DNA of 64,000 nt, from contig NZ_LMOO01000009.1 of assembly GCF_001424195.1 (NCBI RefSeq), forward strand, positions 1-64,000. Direction: 5' to 3'. Each line of letters begins with the position of its first letter. The first letter of the stretch is position 1. Origin of the DNA: Cellulomonas sp. Leaf334. Its GTDB lineage: Bacteria > Actinomycetota > Actinomycetes > Actinomycetales > Cellulomonadaceae. The notes beneath the pieces were generated by a model. It searched no databases and was not told the origin of the DNA. It was given only the letters and a program-made list of their open reading frames with translations. Positions 45,711-54,775 of the stretch are shown piece after piece. The position numbers were made by a program, and so were the translations under genes.

Positions 45711-46361
45711 TCACTCACCCAGCAGTGCGGACAGGTAGCGGGCGGTCTCGTCGGCGGCCTTGCCGTCGTCGCCCGCGACGATCGCCTCGACCAGGTGGTC
45801 GTGCGCGTCGTGGCCGTGCGCGTCGGTGACGAAGTTGAACCGGATGTTCTCGCCGATCGCGTCGAGCAGGTTCTCGTAGAGGGTGACCAGCAGGGGGTTC
45901 GCGGCGGCGCGGACGATCGCGCGGTGCAGGTCGAGGTCGGTGGCGACCATCGCGTCCAGGTCGCCCGCGTGGTAGGCGGAGGCGCGTTCGTCGCGACGCT
46001 GGAGCAGTGCGGCGGCGTCCGAGGCGGTCCGGCGTCGGGCAGCCAGGCGGGCGGCCTCGACCTCGAGCGAGCGCCGCACCTCGACGACGTCGCGCTGCCG
46101 GGCGTCGGCGATCTGCCGGCCCATCGTCACGGCGAGCTCCGAACGGGACAGCACGTAGGTGCCGGAGCCCTGCCGTCGTTCGAGCAGCCCCGCGTGGACC
46201 AGGGACTGCACGGCCTCGCGGACGGTGTTGCGTCCGACGCCCAGGAGGTCGACGAGGGCGGGTTCCGGGGGGATGCGTGTCCCCACGGGCCACTGCTCCG
46301 TCTCGATGCGTCCCCGGAGCTCGTCGACCGCGGTGTCGATCAGTCCGGTCCGTCGCGCCAT
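45711..46361 (-). CDS. GntR/FadR-family (FCD domain) transcriptional regulator
   Basis: 216 residues. Winged helix 1-75: DELRGRIETEQWPVGTRIPPEPALVDLLGVGRNTVREAVQSLVHAGLL. FCD ligand domain follows with the metal-type residues DLDLHRAIVRAA and HDAHDHLVEAIVAGD. Such proteins respond to organic acids or amino acids. The start at 46361 is within 120 bp of the divergent MFS gene, which is its probable target. The longer frame from 46418 is less convincing. Confidence 0.88.
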   Translation of the reverse strand: MARRTGLIDTAVDELRGRIETEQWPVGTRIPPEPALVDLLGVGRNTVREAVQSLVHAGLLERRQGSGTYVLSRSELAVTMGRQIADARQRDVVEVRRSLEVEAARLAARRRTASDAAALLQRRDERASAYHAGDLDAMVATDLDLHRAIVRAAANPLLVTLYENLLDAIGENIRFNFVTDAHGHDAHDHLVEAIVAGDDGKAADETARYLSALLGE

Positions 46362-46477
46362 CCGGTTAGGCTCCGTTCCGAGGCATGCGGTGCAGTCAAC
46401 ACCGGCGGTCGGGCGCACGCCAGACCCCCGGACGGATGATTCCGGACACCGCGGCGCCCGGATCAGGAGTTCTCCTC

Positions 46478-47734
46478 GTGCAGTCCCTCATGCCGCCGCC
46501 CGCTCCGTGGCGCGGCAGGCTCGTCGTGCTGGCCGGCATCGTGCTCGTCGGGCTCAACCTGCGCATCGCCGTCGCGGCGGTCTCGCCGATCCTCGGTGTG
46601 GTGCGGGAGGACTTCGCGCTGAGCGACGCGCAGGCCGGCCTGCTCGGCACGGTGCCCGTGGCGGCGTTCGCGGTGTTCGGGTCGCTGGCCACGCCGGTCG
46701 CGCGGCGCCTCGGGCTCGAACCGTCGCTGATCCTCGCGCTGCTCCTGGCGATGACCGGTGAGCTCCTGCGGGCGCTGGCCGGCAGCGCGCCCGCGCTCAT
46801 CGGCTGGTCGGTGCTCGCGCTCGGTGGTCTGGGGATGGGCAACGTCCTGGTCCCGCCGCTGGTCAAGCGGTACTTCCCCGACCGGATCGGGAGCGTCACC
46901 GCCGCCTACCTCGTGGCGATGTCGGTGAGCGCGGCGGTGCCGCCCCTGGTCGCGCTGCCCGTCGCGCAGGCCGCCGGCTGGCGGTGGTCGGTCGGGATGT
47001 GGGCGGTGCTCGGGTTCGCGGCCGTCGTGCCCTGGCTGGTCGTGATCGCGCAGTCCGTCTCGGCGCGGTCGCACCTGCGCGACCTGGTGCGCCGCGCCCC
47101 GGTCACGGACCGGCCGGCGGTGCTCGTCCGGTCCGGTGCGGCCGAGAGCCGGATCGTGTGGCGCTCGCGGCTGGCCTGGGCGCTGGTGCTGACGTTCTTC
47201 GCCAACACCACCTGCACCTACGTGCTGTTCGCGTGGCTGCCGGAGATCCTCGCCGACGCGGGCCTGGGGACCGATGCCGGGGGCCGGTGGCTGGCGGTGT
47301 TCGCGATCCTCGGCCTGCCGGCGTCGCTCGTCGCGCCCGTCCTGGCCGTCCGGATGCGCGACCCCTACCCGCTGGTCGTCGGTTTCGCGGCGTGCTGGGT
47401 GGCCGGCCTGCTCGGGCTCATGCTCGCGCCCGCGCAGGGGACGGCGGTGTGGATGGTCCTGCTCGGCATCGGGCCGGGGACGTTCCCGATCATGCTCGCG
47501 CTCATCGGCCTGCGGTCACGGACGCCCGCCGTCGCGGTGGCGCTCTCCGGGATGGTGCAGGGCCTCGGGTACGCGCTGTCGGTCGTCGGGCCGGTCGGGA
47601 TCGGCGTGCTGCACGTCGCGACGGGGTCGTGGCGCGAACCGCTGCTGGTGCTGCTGGGTCTCGTCGGGCTGCTGCTGGTCGCGGGCTGGTTCGCGTGCCG
47701 GCCGACGATGCTGGGCGTCGAGCCCGCTGCATAA
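46478..47734 (+). CDS. MFS transporter, CynX/NimT-like (cyanate or nitroimidazole family)
   Basis: 418 residues with 12 membrane helices. NLRIAVAAVSPILGVVREDFALSDAQAGLLGTVPVAAFAVFGSLATPVARRLG is the CynX/NimT opening, and the two halves mirror each other (LGTDAGGRWLAVFAILGLPASLVAPVLAVRMRD). The GTG at 46478 is chosen for CAGGAG 8 nt upstream; M or later starts remain possible. Substrate unknown. Divergent from the GntR regulator. Confidence 0.85.
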   Translation: MQSLMPPPAPWRGRLVVLAGIVLVGLNLRIAVAAVSPILGVVREDFALSDAQAGLLGTVPVAAFAVFGSLATPVARRLGLEPSLILALLLAMTGELLRALAGSAPALIGWSVLALGGLGMGNVLVPPLVKRYFPDRIGSVTAAYLVAMSVSAAVPPLVALPVAQAAGWRWSVGMWAVLGFAAVVPWLVVIAQSVSARSHLRDLVRRAPVTDRPAVLVRSGAAESRIVWRSRLAWALVLTFFANTTCTYVLFAWLPEILADAGLGTDAGGRWLAVFAILGLPASLVAPVLAVRMRDPYPLVVGFAACWVAGLLGLMLAPAQGTAVWMVLLGIGPGTFPIMLALIGLRSRTPAVAVALSGMVQGLGYALSVVGPVGIGVLHVATGSWREPLLVLLGLVGLLLVAGWFACRPTMLGVEPAA

Positions 47735-47752
47735 GCGCTCCCACCGGCTCGG

Positions 47753-47758
47753 TACCCT
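47753..47758 (+). promoter_or_regulatory. -10 element for a leaderless argS transcript
   Basis: TACCCT lies exactly 6 nt before the GTG start of argS at 47765 and no ribosome site precedes the gene. Confidence 0.6.
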
Positions 47759-47764
47759 TCTCCG

Positions 47765-49444
47765 GTGACTCCCGCCCAGCTCTCCGAGGCCCTCCGGGCC
47801 GCCCTCGTGCACGCCGTCGACGACGGAACGTTCGCCCTCGACCCCGCCGCGATCCCCGCGACCGTGCACCTGGAGCGACCCCGGCAGCGCGACCACGGCG
47901 ACTGGGCGACCAACGTGGCGATGCAGCTGGCGAAGAAGGCGGGCACCAACCCGCGCGCGTTCGCCGAGGAGCTCGCACGGCGGCTCGCGCAGACGGAGGG
48001 CGTCTCCACCGTCGAGGTCGCCGGTCCCGGGTTCCTCAACATCCGGCTCGACGCGGCCGCTGCCGGCGAGCTGGCCCGCTCGGTCGTCGAGCAGGGCGCC
48101 GAGTACGGGAACAACGAGACGCTGGCCGGTGTCGCGCTCAACCTGGAGTTCGTGTCCGCCAACCCGACGGGTCCGCTGCACATCGGCGGGGTCCGGTGGG
48201 CGGCTGTCGGCGACAGCCTCGCGCGGGTGCTCCAGGCGTCCGGCGCCGCGGTGAGCCGCGAGTACTACTTCAACGACCACGGTGCGCAGATCGACCGGTT
48301 CTCCCGCTCGCTGCTGGCGCGCGCGCTGGGCGAGCCCGCACCTGAGGACGGGTACGGCGGGCAGTACATCTCGGAGATCGCGGAGCAGGTGGTGGCCGAC
48401 GCCCTCGCCGCCGGCGAGCCCGACCCGCGCACCCTGCCCACCGACGAGGCGAACGAGGCGTTCCGCGCGCGCGGCGTCGACCTCATGTTCGCCGAGATCC
48501 GCCAGGCGCTGCACGACTTCGGGGTCGACTTCGACGTCTACTTCCACGAGGACTCGCTGCACGAGTCCGGTGCCGTCACGCGGGCCATCGCGCGCCTGCG
48601 GGAGCTGGGCCGGATCTACGAGGCCGACGGCGCGACGTGGCTGCGCACCACCGACTTCGGCGACGACAAGGACCGCGTCGTCATCAAGCGGGACGGCGAC
48701 GCGGCGTACATCGCGGGTGACATCGCCTACTACCTGGACAAGCGGGAGCGCGGCTTCGACCGGGTCGTCATCATGCTCGGCGCCGACCACCACGGGTACA
48801 TCGGTCGCATGATGGCCGTCTGCGCGGCGTTCGGCGACGAGCCCGGCGTCAACCTCGAGATCCTCATCGGCCAGATGGTCAACCTGGTCAAGGACGGCGC
48901 ACCCGTCCGCATGAGCAAGCGCGCGGGCACGGTCGTCACGATCGACGACCTCGTCGACGCCGTCGGGGTCGACGCCGCCCGGTACGCGCTGGCCCGCTCG
49001 TCGGCGGACTCGATGATCGACCTGGACCTCGACCTGCTGACCAGCGCGAAGAACGAGAACCCCGTCTTCTACGTGCAGTACGCGCACGCCCGGTCCGCCG
49101 CGGTCGACCGGAACGCCGAGGCCACCGGTGTGCGCCGCGAGGACGGGTTCGACGCCTCGCTGCTCGACAACGAGAGCGACTCGATCCTGCTCGGGCGGCT
49201 CGCGGAGTTCCCGCGGATCGTCGCGCAGGCCGCCGAGCTTCGCGCTCCGCACCGCGTCGCCCGGTACCTGGAGGACCTCGCCGGGGCGTATCACACCTGG
49301 TACGGGCAGGTCCGGGTCGCGCCGTTCGGCGACGAGGTCGTCGGCGACGTGCACCGCACCCGTCTGTGGCTGAACGACGCCACCCGCCAGGTGCTCGCCA
49401 ACGGTCTGGGGCTGCTGGGCGTCTCCGCGCCGGAGCGCATGTGA
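47765..49444 (+). CDS. argS: Arginyl-tRNA synthetase
   Basis: 559 residues. Class I synthetase charging tRNA-Arg. N-terminal additional domain 1-110; HIGH-type motif as [19 protein letters not shown] region as [16 protein letters not shown] anticodon-binding domain at the end ([29 protein letters not shown]). GTG start, apparently leaderless. Stop overlaps lysA start (GTGA), so the two are coupled, as is common for argS-lysA in actinobacteria. About 2.1 kb from tRNA-Arg(CCG). Confidence 0.96.
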   Translation: MTPAQLSEALRAALVHAVDDGTFALDPAAIPATVHLERPRQRDHGDWATNVAMQLAKKAGTNPRAFAEELARRLAQTEGVSTVEVAGPGFLNIRLDAAAAGELARSVVEQGAEYGNNETLAGVALNLEFVSANPTGPLHIGGVRWAAVGDSLARVLQASGAAVSREYYFNDHGAQIDRFSRSLLARALGEPAPEDGYGGQYISEIAEQVVADALAAGEPDPRTLPTDEANEAFRARGVDLMFAEIRQALHDFGVDFDVYFHEDSLHESGAVTRAIARLRELGRIYEADGATWLRTTDFGDDKDRVVIKRDGDAAYIAGDIAYYLDKRERGFDRVVIMLGADHHGYIGRMMAVCAAFGDEPGVNLEILIGQMVNLVKDGAPVRMSKRAGTVVTIDDLVDAVGVDAARYALARSSADSMIDLDLDLLTSAKNENPVFYVQYAHARSAAVDRNAEATGVRREDGFDASLLDNESDSILLGRLAEFPRIVAQAAELRAPHRVARYLEDLAGAYHTWYGQVRVAPFGDEVVGDVHRTRLWLNDATRQVLANGLGLLGVSAPERM

Positions 49445-50844
49445 GCACGTCGATCCCCGGCGAGCCCTGGTCCACCGGGGTCGCGCGGGGGGCCGACGGT
49501 GCCGTGACGGTGGGCGGTGTCGACGTCCGGGCGTTCGCCGACGAGCACGGGACCCCCGCCTACGTCCTCGACGAGGCCGACCTGCGCGCTCGTGCGCGGG
49601 CGTACCGGCGCGCGTTCGAGACGGCGTTCGCCGAGATCGGTGCCGGGGTCGACGTGTACTACGCCGGCAAGGCGTTCCTGTCCGTCGCGGTCGCGCGCTG
49701 GGTGCACGAGGAGGGCCTGCGCGTCGACACCGCGACGGGCGGCGAGCTCGCGGTCGCGCTGCGCGCCGGGGTCCCCGGCGCCGACATCGGCCTGCACGGC
49801 AACAACAAGTCGGACGCGGAGATCGCGCGGGCGCTCGACGCGGGCGTCGGCCGGATCATCGTCGACTCGCTGGTGGAGATCGAGCGCGTGGCCGACGCCG
49901 CGTCCGTCGAGCATCCCGCCCCGGTGATGGTCCGCGTCACCACCGGCGTGCACGCGGGCGGCCACGAGTACATCTCCACGGCCCACGAGGACCAGAAGTT
50001 CGGCCTCTCCATCGCGGTCCCCACCGCAACGTCCGAGCATGTGGTCGCTGGAGCGCTCAGTTCCTCGGACGCTGCGGACTCTCCCGCGATGCGGGGGCTG
50101 CTCGCCGTGCTCGCCAGGCCCGAGCTGCGGTTGCTCGGCATCCACTCGCACATCGGCTCGCAGATCCTCGACCCGTCGGGGTTCGAGGTGGCCGCCCGCG
50201 CGGTGCTGACCCTGCGCGCGCAGCTCGCGGAGCGGACCGGCGTGCTCGTCGACGAGGTGGACCTCGGCGGCGGCTACGGCATCGCGTACCTGCCGGGGGA
50301 GGTCGCCCTCGACCCGGACCGGATCGCGAAGGACGTCGCCGCGTCGGTCCAGGCGACCGCGACCGACCTCGGCACGCCACTGCCGCGGTTCTCCATCGAG
50401 CCCGGCCGCGCGATCGTCGGGCCCGCCGGGCTGACGCTCTACACGGTCGGCACGGTCAAGCCGGTACGGATCGACGACGGCAGCGTCCGGACGTACGTGT
50501 CCGTCGACGGCGGCATGAGCGACAACATCCGCCCCGCCCTGTACGGCGCGCAGTACCACGCGGAGGTCGTCGGCCGGCTCTCGACCGCGGAGACCGTGCT
50601 GGCGCGCGTCGTCGGCAAGCACTGCGAGTCCGGCGACATCGTCGTGCACGAGGTCCGGCTGCCCGCCGACGTCCGTGCGGGCGACCTGCTCGCGGTCGCG
50701 GCGACGGGCGCGTACGGGCGCTCGATGGCGTCCAACTACAACCACGTCCCGCGCCCGCCGGTGGTCGCGGTGACGGACGGTTCGTCCCGTGCTCTCGTCC
50801 GCCGCGAGACCGAGGACGACCTGCTCGCGCTCGACCTCGGCTGA
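49441..50844 (+). CDS. lysA: Diaminopimelate decarboxylase
   Basis: 467 residues. PLP-dependent fold III enzyme making L-lysine from meso-diaminopimelate. PLP Lys in [28 protein letters not shown], the glycine-rich phosphate site; [11 protein letters not shown]; and [13 protein letters not shown], the substrate-binding Cys-Glu-Ser. The GTG start overlaps the argS stop. Confidence 0.96.
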   Translation: MSTSIPGEPWSTGVARGADGAVTVGGVDVRAFADEHGTPAYVLDEADLRARARAYRRAFETAFAEIGAGVDVYYAGKAFLSVAVARWVHEEGLRVDTATGGELAVALRAGVPGADIGLHGNNKSDAEIARALDAGVGRIIVDSLVEIERVADAASVEHPAPVMVRVTTGVHAGGHEYISTAHEDQKFGLSIAVPTATSEHVVAGALSSSDAADSPAMRGLLAVLARPELRLLGIHSHIGSQILDPSGFEVAARAVLTLRAQLAERTGVLVDEVDLGGGYGIAYLPGEVALDPDRIAKDVAASVQATATDLGTPLPRFSIEPGRAIVGPAGLTLYTVGTVKPVRIDDGSVRTYVSVDGGMSDNIRPALYGAQYHAEVVGRLSTAETVLARVVGKHCESGDIVVHEVRLPADVRAGDLLAVAATGAYGRSMASNYNHVPRPPVVAVTDGSSRALVRRETEDDLLALDLG

Positions 50845-50880
50845 CGGGCGAACGCTGTCCTCGCTGACCTGGGCGGATTC

Positions 50881-50894
50881 GTGGTGCACACCAC
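50881..50894. promoter_or_regulatory. Palindrome between lysA and the heme operon
   Basis: GTGGTG-CA-CACCAC, flanked by ATTC on the left and ACGAA on the right, giving an imperfect longer stem. It lies 17 bp upstream of the first IdeR-like half site. It may be a short terminator of lysA or an operator of the heme genes. Confidence 0.35.
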
Positions 50895-50910
50895 ACGAAC
50901 GGGGTAGTGG

Positions 50911-50942
50911 AGGCTTACCTAACTAAGGTTAGGATCACCTTC
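50911..50942 (+). promoter_or_regulatory. DtxR/IdeR-type iron box in front of the heme operon
   Basis: TAAGGTTAGGATCACCTTC (50924-50942) matches the 19-bp IdeR consensus at about 14 positions, including the TAGGTTAG-like half. AGGCTTACCTAA (50911-50922) is a second, inverted half-box. This A+T-rich 30-bp block 73 bp before the hmuT start is where an Fe(II)-loaded DtxR-family repressor would bind. Confidence 0.75.
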
Positions 50943-51014
50943 GTCGCGACGTCCTGACGTCTGCGTGCCGAGCACCTGGAATCGCTGGTGCGGGCCGGAC
51001 GGAGGGATGAACGG

Positions 51015-52091
51015 GTGCGTCGCGCGGTGGTTCTGCTGGTCGTCGCACTGGTTCTCGTCGGGTGCAGCCCGACCTCCACGACCCCGCAGGCGCAGACCCC
51101 CGACGGCGGCCGGCTGCTCGCGGACGTGACGCCCGTGCCGGACCCGCGCGCCTGGTCCGGGCCGTCCACAGCGGTCCTCGCCGAGTCCGCCGTCGTCCCC
51201 GTCGTCGACCGGCCCACGCCCACCCTGCCGACCACGGTCACCGACACGCAGGGGACAGCGGTCACCGTCACCGACGCCAGCCGCATCCTCGCGCTCGACG
51301 TCTACGGATCGCTGTCCCGGATCGTGTTCGAGCTCGGTCTGGGCGACGACGTCGTCGGCCGCGACGTGTCGTCGTCGTACGCCGAGGTCCTCGACCGCCC
51401 GCTCGTCACCACCGGCGGCCACGACCTGTCCGGCGAGGCGATCCTCGAGCTCGCCCCCACCGTCGTCGTCACCGACACGACCCTCGGACCCTGGGACGTC
51501 GTCCTCCAGCTGCGCGACGCGGGCATCCCGGTGGTGGTCCTCGACCCGCACCGGGACATCGTCACCGCACCGGACCTCGTCCAGGCCGTCGCCGACGCGC
51601 TCGGGGTGCCCGACGCGGGACGGCAGCTGGCACAGCGCACGCAGGACGCCATCGACGCCACGACCGAGCAGATCGCCGCGGTCGTCCCGCCGGACCCCGC
51701 GGACCGCCTGCGCATCGTGTTCCTCTACGCGCGCGGGCAGGCCGGCGTCTACTACCTGTTCGGCGAGGGCTCCGGCGCCGACGCCCTCATCACCGCCGTC
51801 GGCGGGGTCGACGTCGCCGGCGAGATCGGCTGGCAGGGCATGAAGCCGGTGAGCGACGAGGGCCTGGTCGCGGCGCGGCCCGACGTGATCCTCATGATGA
51901 CCGACGGGCTCGCGTCGGTCGGGGGTGTCGACGGCCTCCTGGAGCAGGTGCCCGCCGTCGCGCAGACCCCCGCGGGCGAGAACCGTCGGATCGTCGACAT
52001 GGCCGACGCGACCGTGCTCAGCTTCGGTGCGACGACGGCGGCCGTGCTGGACGCGCTCGCGGTCGCGCTCTACGCCCCGGACGCGTCATGA
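51015..52091 (+). CDS. hmuT: Heme ABC transporter, substrate-binding lipoprotein
   Basis: 358 residues. Signal with lipobox LVGCSP (Cys about 22). The periplasmic-binding domain of the cobalamin/heme type: DASRILALDVYGSLSRIVFELGLGDDVVGRDVSS, LSGEAILELAPTVVVTDTTLGP, RPDVILMMTDGLASVGG. It accepts heme, probably from the HtaA-type surface proteins encoded downstream, and delivers it to HmuU/HmuV. GTG 51015 has GGAGGG 9 nt upstream. The gene opens the operon; hmuU overlaps its stop as ATGA. Confidence 0.88.
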   Translation: MRRAVVLLVVALVLVGCSPTSTTPQAQTPDGGRLLADVTPVPDPRAWSGPSTAVLAESAVVPVVDRPTPTLPTTVTDTQGTAVTVTDASRILALDVYGSLSRIVFELGLGDDVVGRDVSSSYAEVLDRPLVTTGGHDLSGEAILELAPTVVVTDTTLGPWDVVLQLRDAGIPVVVLDPHRDIVTAPDLVQAVADALGVPDAGRQLAQRTQDAIDATTEQIAAVVPPDPADRLRIVFLYARGQAGVYYLFGEGSGADALITAVGGVDVAGEIGWQGMKPVSDEGLVAARPDVILMMTDGLASVGGVDGLLEQVPAVAQTPAGENRRIVDMADATVLSFGATTAAVLDALAVALYAPDAS

Positions 52092-53167
52092 CGACGACCC
52101 TGACGGCACCCGTCGACGCGCCGGTCCGCACGAGGAACCCCCGGGTCGTCGGTCTCTTCGTCGCGCTCGGGCTGCTGCTCGTCGTGCTCGCGGTCCTGTC
52201 CGCGGGCATCGGCCAGCTGCACGTGCCGCCCGCCGAGGTCGTCGGCTCGATCCTGCACCGGCTCGGCCTCGACCTCGGCCCGATGCCCAGCCACCCGAAC
52301 GGCGACGCGGCCCTGTGGTCCATCCGGTTCCCGCGGGTGGTGATGGCGGTGCTGGTCGGCGCGGCGCTGGCCACCGGCGGTGCGCTGATGCAGGGCGTGT
52401 TCGGCAACCCGCTGGCCGACCCGGGCGTGGTCGGCGTCTCGGCGGGGGCCGCGGTCGCGGCCTGCGCGGGCATCGTGTTCGGGCTGACGTTCGCCGGTGC
52501 GTGGACCACCGCGGTGCTGGCCTTCGTCGGAGGTCTCGCGGCGACGCTGCTCGTCTACTCGACGGCACGCTCCGGCGGACGGTCCGAGGTGGTCACGCTG
52601 GTGCTCACCGGTGTCGCCGTGAACGCGTTCGCCGGTGCCGCGATCGCCTTCCTCACGTTCCTCGGGGACACCCAGGCGCGCGAGCAGATCGTGTTCTGGC
52701 AGCTGGGCAGCCTCAACGGCACCCGCTGGGCGTACGTGGCCGTGGTCGCGCCGATCGTGCTGGTCGGCGTCGGCGCGGCATGCCTGCTGGCCCGGCGCCT
52801 CGACCTGCTGGCGCTGGGCGAACGGGCCGCGCGGCACCTCGGCGTCGACGTCGAGCGGCTGCGGCTGACCGCGGTCCTGCTGGTCGCCCTCCTCACCGCG
52901 GGGGCGGTCGCCTTCTGCGGGATCATCGCGTTCGTCGGCCTGGTCGTCCCGCACGTCATCCGGATGGCCGTGGGGCCGGGGCACCGCGTGCTGGTACCCG
53001 CGAGCGCTCTCGGTGGAGCGGTCCTGCTGCTCGCCGCCGACCTGGTCGCCCGGACCGCGATCCCGTTCGCCGACCTCCCGATCGGCATGCTCACCGCGCT
53101 CGTCGGCGGACCGTTCTTCTTCTGGCTCATCCGCCGCACCCGCCGCTCGGCCGGAGGCTGGGCGTGA
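52088..53167 (+). CDS. hmuU: Heme ABC transporter permease
   Basis: 359 residues, FecCD/BtuC-type permease with about ten helices. RFPRVVMAVLVGAALATGGALMQGVFGNPLADPGVVGVSAGA is the family signature; GLVVPHVIRMAVGPGHR is the coupling loop that contacts the ATPase. Starts at ATGA overlapping hmuT and ends at a GTGA overlap with hmuV. Confidence 0.92.
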   Translation: MTTTLTAPVDAPVRTRNPRVVGLFVALGLLLVVLAVLSAGIGQLHVPPAEVVGSILHRLGLDLGPMPSHPNGDAALWSIRFPRVVMAVLVGAALATGGALMQGVFGNPLADPGVVGVSAGAAVAACAGIVFGLTFAGAWTTAVLAFVGGLAATLLVYSTARSGGRSEVVTLVLTGVAVNAFAGAAIAFLTFLGDTQAREQIVFWQLGSLNGTRWAYVAVVAPIVLVGVGAACLLARRLDLLALGERAARHLGVDVERLRLTAVLLVALLTAGAVAFCGIIAFVGLVVPHVIRMAVGPGHRVLVPASALGGAVLLLAADLVARTAIPFADLPIGMLTALVGGPFFFWLIRRTRRSAGGWA

Positions 53168-53964
53168 GCGCCCCGGTGCTGCGCGCCGAGGGCGTCCGCC
53201 TGGCGTACGGGCCCGCGACCGTGCTCGACGGCGTCGACCTGGACGTCCACGGCGGCGAGGTCGTCGCGCTCGTCGGGCCCAACGGCGCGGGGAAGTCGTC
53301 GCTGCTGTCGATCCTCGCGGGCGACCCGCACCCCGACGCCGGGCGTGTGCTGCTGGATGCCGTCGACCTGCGCGCGATCGACGTCGCCGCCCTCGCCCGC
53401 CGCCGGGGGGTGCTCCTCCAGGAGAACCGGCTGGCGTTCCCGTTCACCGTCCGCGACGTCGTCCGCATGGGCCGAGCGCCCTGGCGGGGGACCGCCCGCG
53501 AGGACGAGGACGACGCCGTGGTCGCCGACGCGATGGTCCGCGCCGACGTGACCGCGCTCGCGGTCCGCACCTTCCCGACGCTCAGCGGTGGCGAGAAGGC
53601 GCGCACGTCCCTGGCGCGGGTGCTGGCCCAGGAGCCGGGCGTCCTGCTGCTCGACGAGCCGACGGCCGCGCTCGACATCCGGCACCAGGAGACGGTCCTC
53701 GCCGAGGCGCGCGGCCGTGCCGCCGCGGGTGCCGCGGTCGTCGTCGTGCTGCACGACCTCACGCTGGCCGCGGCCTACGCCGACCGGGTCGTCCTGCTCG
53801 ACGCGGGCCGGGTGCGGGCGGACGGACCTCCGCGGTCGGTGCTCACCGCGGACCTGCTCAGCGAGGTCTACGGGCATCCCGTCGAGGTGTGGGACCACGA
53901 CGCGCAGCTCGTGGTGATGCCGGTGCGTGCCCGTGTCCGGTCGATGACGGAGGAACCCGCATGA
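53164..53964 (+). CDS. hmuV: Heme ABC transporter ATP-binding protein
   Basis: 266 residues. Walker A VGPNGAGKSSLL, Q-loop LLQENRLAFPFT, signature LSGGEKAR, Walker B VLLLDEPTAALDI, H-loop LHDLT. The last 40 residues (VWDHDAQLVVMPVRARVRSM) resemble HmuV tails. GTG start overlaps hmuU stop. Confidence 0.93.
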   Translation: MSAPVLRAEGVRLAYGPATVLDGVDLDVHGGEVVALVGPNGAGKSSLLSILAGDPHPDAGRVLLDAVDLRAIDVAALARRRGVLLQENRLAFPFTVRDVVRMGRAPWRGTAREDEDDAVVADAMVRADVTALAVRTFPTLSGGEKARTSLARVLAQEPGVLLLDEPTAALDIRHQETVLAEARGRAAAGAAVVVVLHDLTLAAAYADRVVLLDAGRVRADGPPRSVLTADLLSEVYGHPVEVWDHDAQLVVMPVRARVRSMTEEPA

Positions 53965-54698
53965 ACCTCGCCCTGGTCGTCCTGTCGACGATCCTCACCG
54001 TCGCGGCGCCCGGTCCGCAGGTCACCGTCGACGTCACGACGCTCGACGCCGCCGCGCCGACGGTCGTGCAGGTGTCCGGCAGCGGGTTCCAGTCGGTGCC
54101 CGGTGGGTTCGGCGGCATCTACGTGCTGTTCGGCTGGGTCGAGGACCCCGCGGGCGGGACGTGGCGGCCGAGCGCGGGCGGGCTGACGGGCGAGCAGCTC
54201 CGGTACGCGCCGGACGTCGAGACCGCCGAGAACGCCGGCCACCAGCGCTTCGTCGCGTTCCCCGGCTCGAGCACGTCCGTCGAGGCGAACGGCGGGGAGA
54301 TGACGGCCGAGGGGACGTGGGCGACGAGCCTGACCGTTCCCGGGTCGACGTTCACCGCCGTCGACCGTGCGGGTGCCGAGGTCGTCGTCGACTGCCTCCA
54401 GGTGACGTGCGGGGTCATCACGATCGGCGCGCACGGCATCGAGAACGCCACCAACGAGACGTTCACCCCGCTGACGTTCGCTGCGACCGAGCCGACGCCG
54501 ACGGTGTCCGCACCGACGCCGACCGCCACGGCGACCCCGGACCCGTCGCCCACGGGGGTCGCCGCCCCGACCGCACCGGCCCCCGCACCCGTCGGTCCGC
54601 TGGCCGCCGGCGCTGCCGTGCTCGCCGCAGCCGGTGCCGGGACGGCCTGGGTGGTCCGGCGCCGCCGGTCGGACGACGGCACGCCACCGCAGACCTGA
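53961..54698 (+). CDS. Membrane-anchored surface protein of the heme locus (HtaA-companion domain)
   Basis: 245 residues. N-terminal signal (MNLALVVLSTILTVAAPGPQ), one beta-sandwich-like domain (about 22-175): TVVQVSGSGFQ...GGIYVLFGWVEDP...TWRPSAGG, the same pattern as the B repeats of the following HtaA protein. Then a Pro/Thr linker, one C-terminal helix (VGPLAAGAAVLAAAGAGTAWVV) and RRRR. No LPxTG-type motif, so it is held by the helix. Two Cys (DCLQVTC) could be a disulfide. Starts at ATGA overlapping hmuV, hence the same operon. Probably a heme relay or binding component similar in role to HtaB; binding is not shown by the sequence. Confidence 0.7.
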   Translation: MNLALVVLSTILTVAAPGPQVTVDVTTLDAAAPTVVQVSGSGFQSVPGGFGGIYVLFGWVEDPAGGTWRPSAGGLTGEQLRYAPDVETAENAGHQRFVAFPGSSTSVEANGGEMTAEGTWATSLTVPGSTFTAVDRAGAEVVVDCLQVTCGVITIGAHGIENATNETFTPLTFAATEPTPTVSAPTPTATATPDPSPTGVAAPTAPAPAPVGPLAAGAAVLAAAGAGTAWVVRRRRSDDGTPPQT

Positions 54699-54775
54699 CG
54701 CGGCGCGCTCCCGCAGCGCTCCGCCCGACCCGGCACCCCCGTGCCACCCCGCCAGTCGAGATGAGAGAGGCAACG

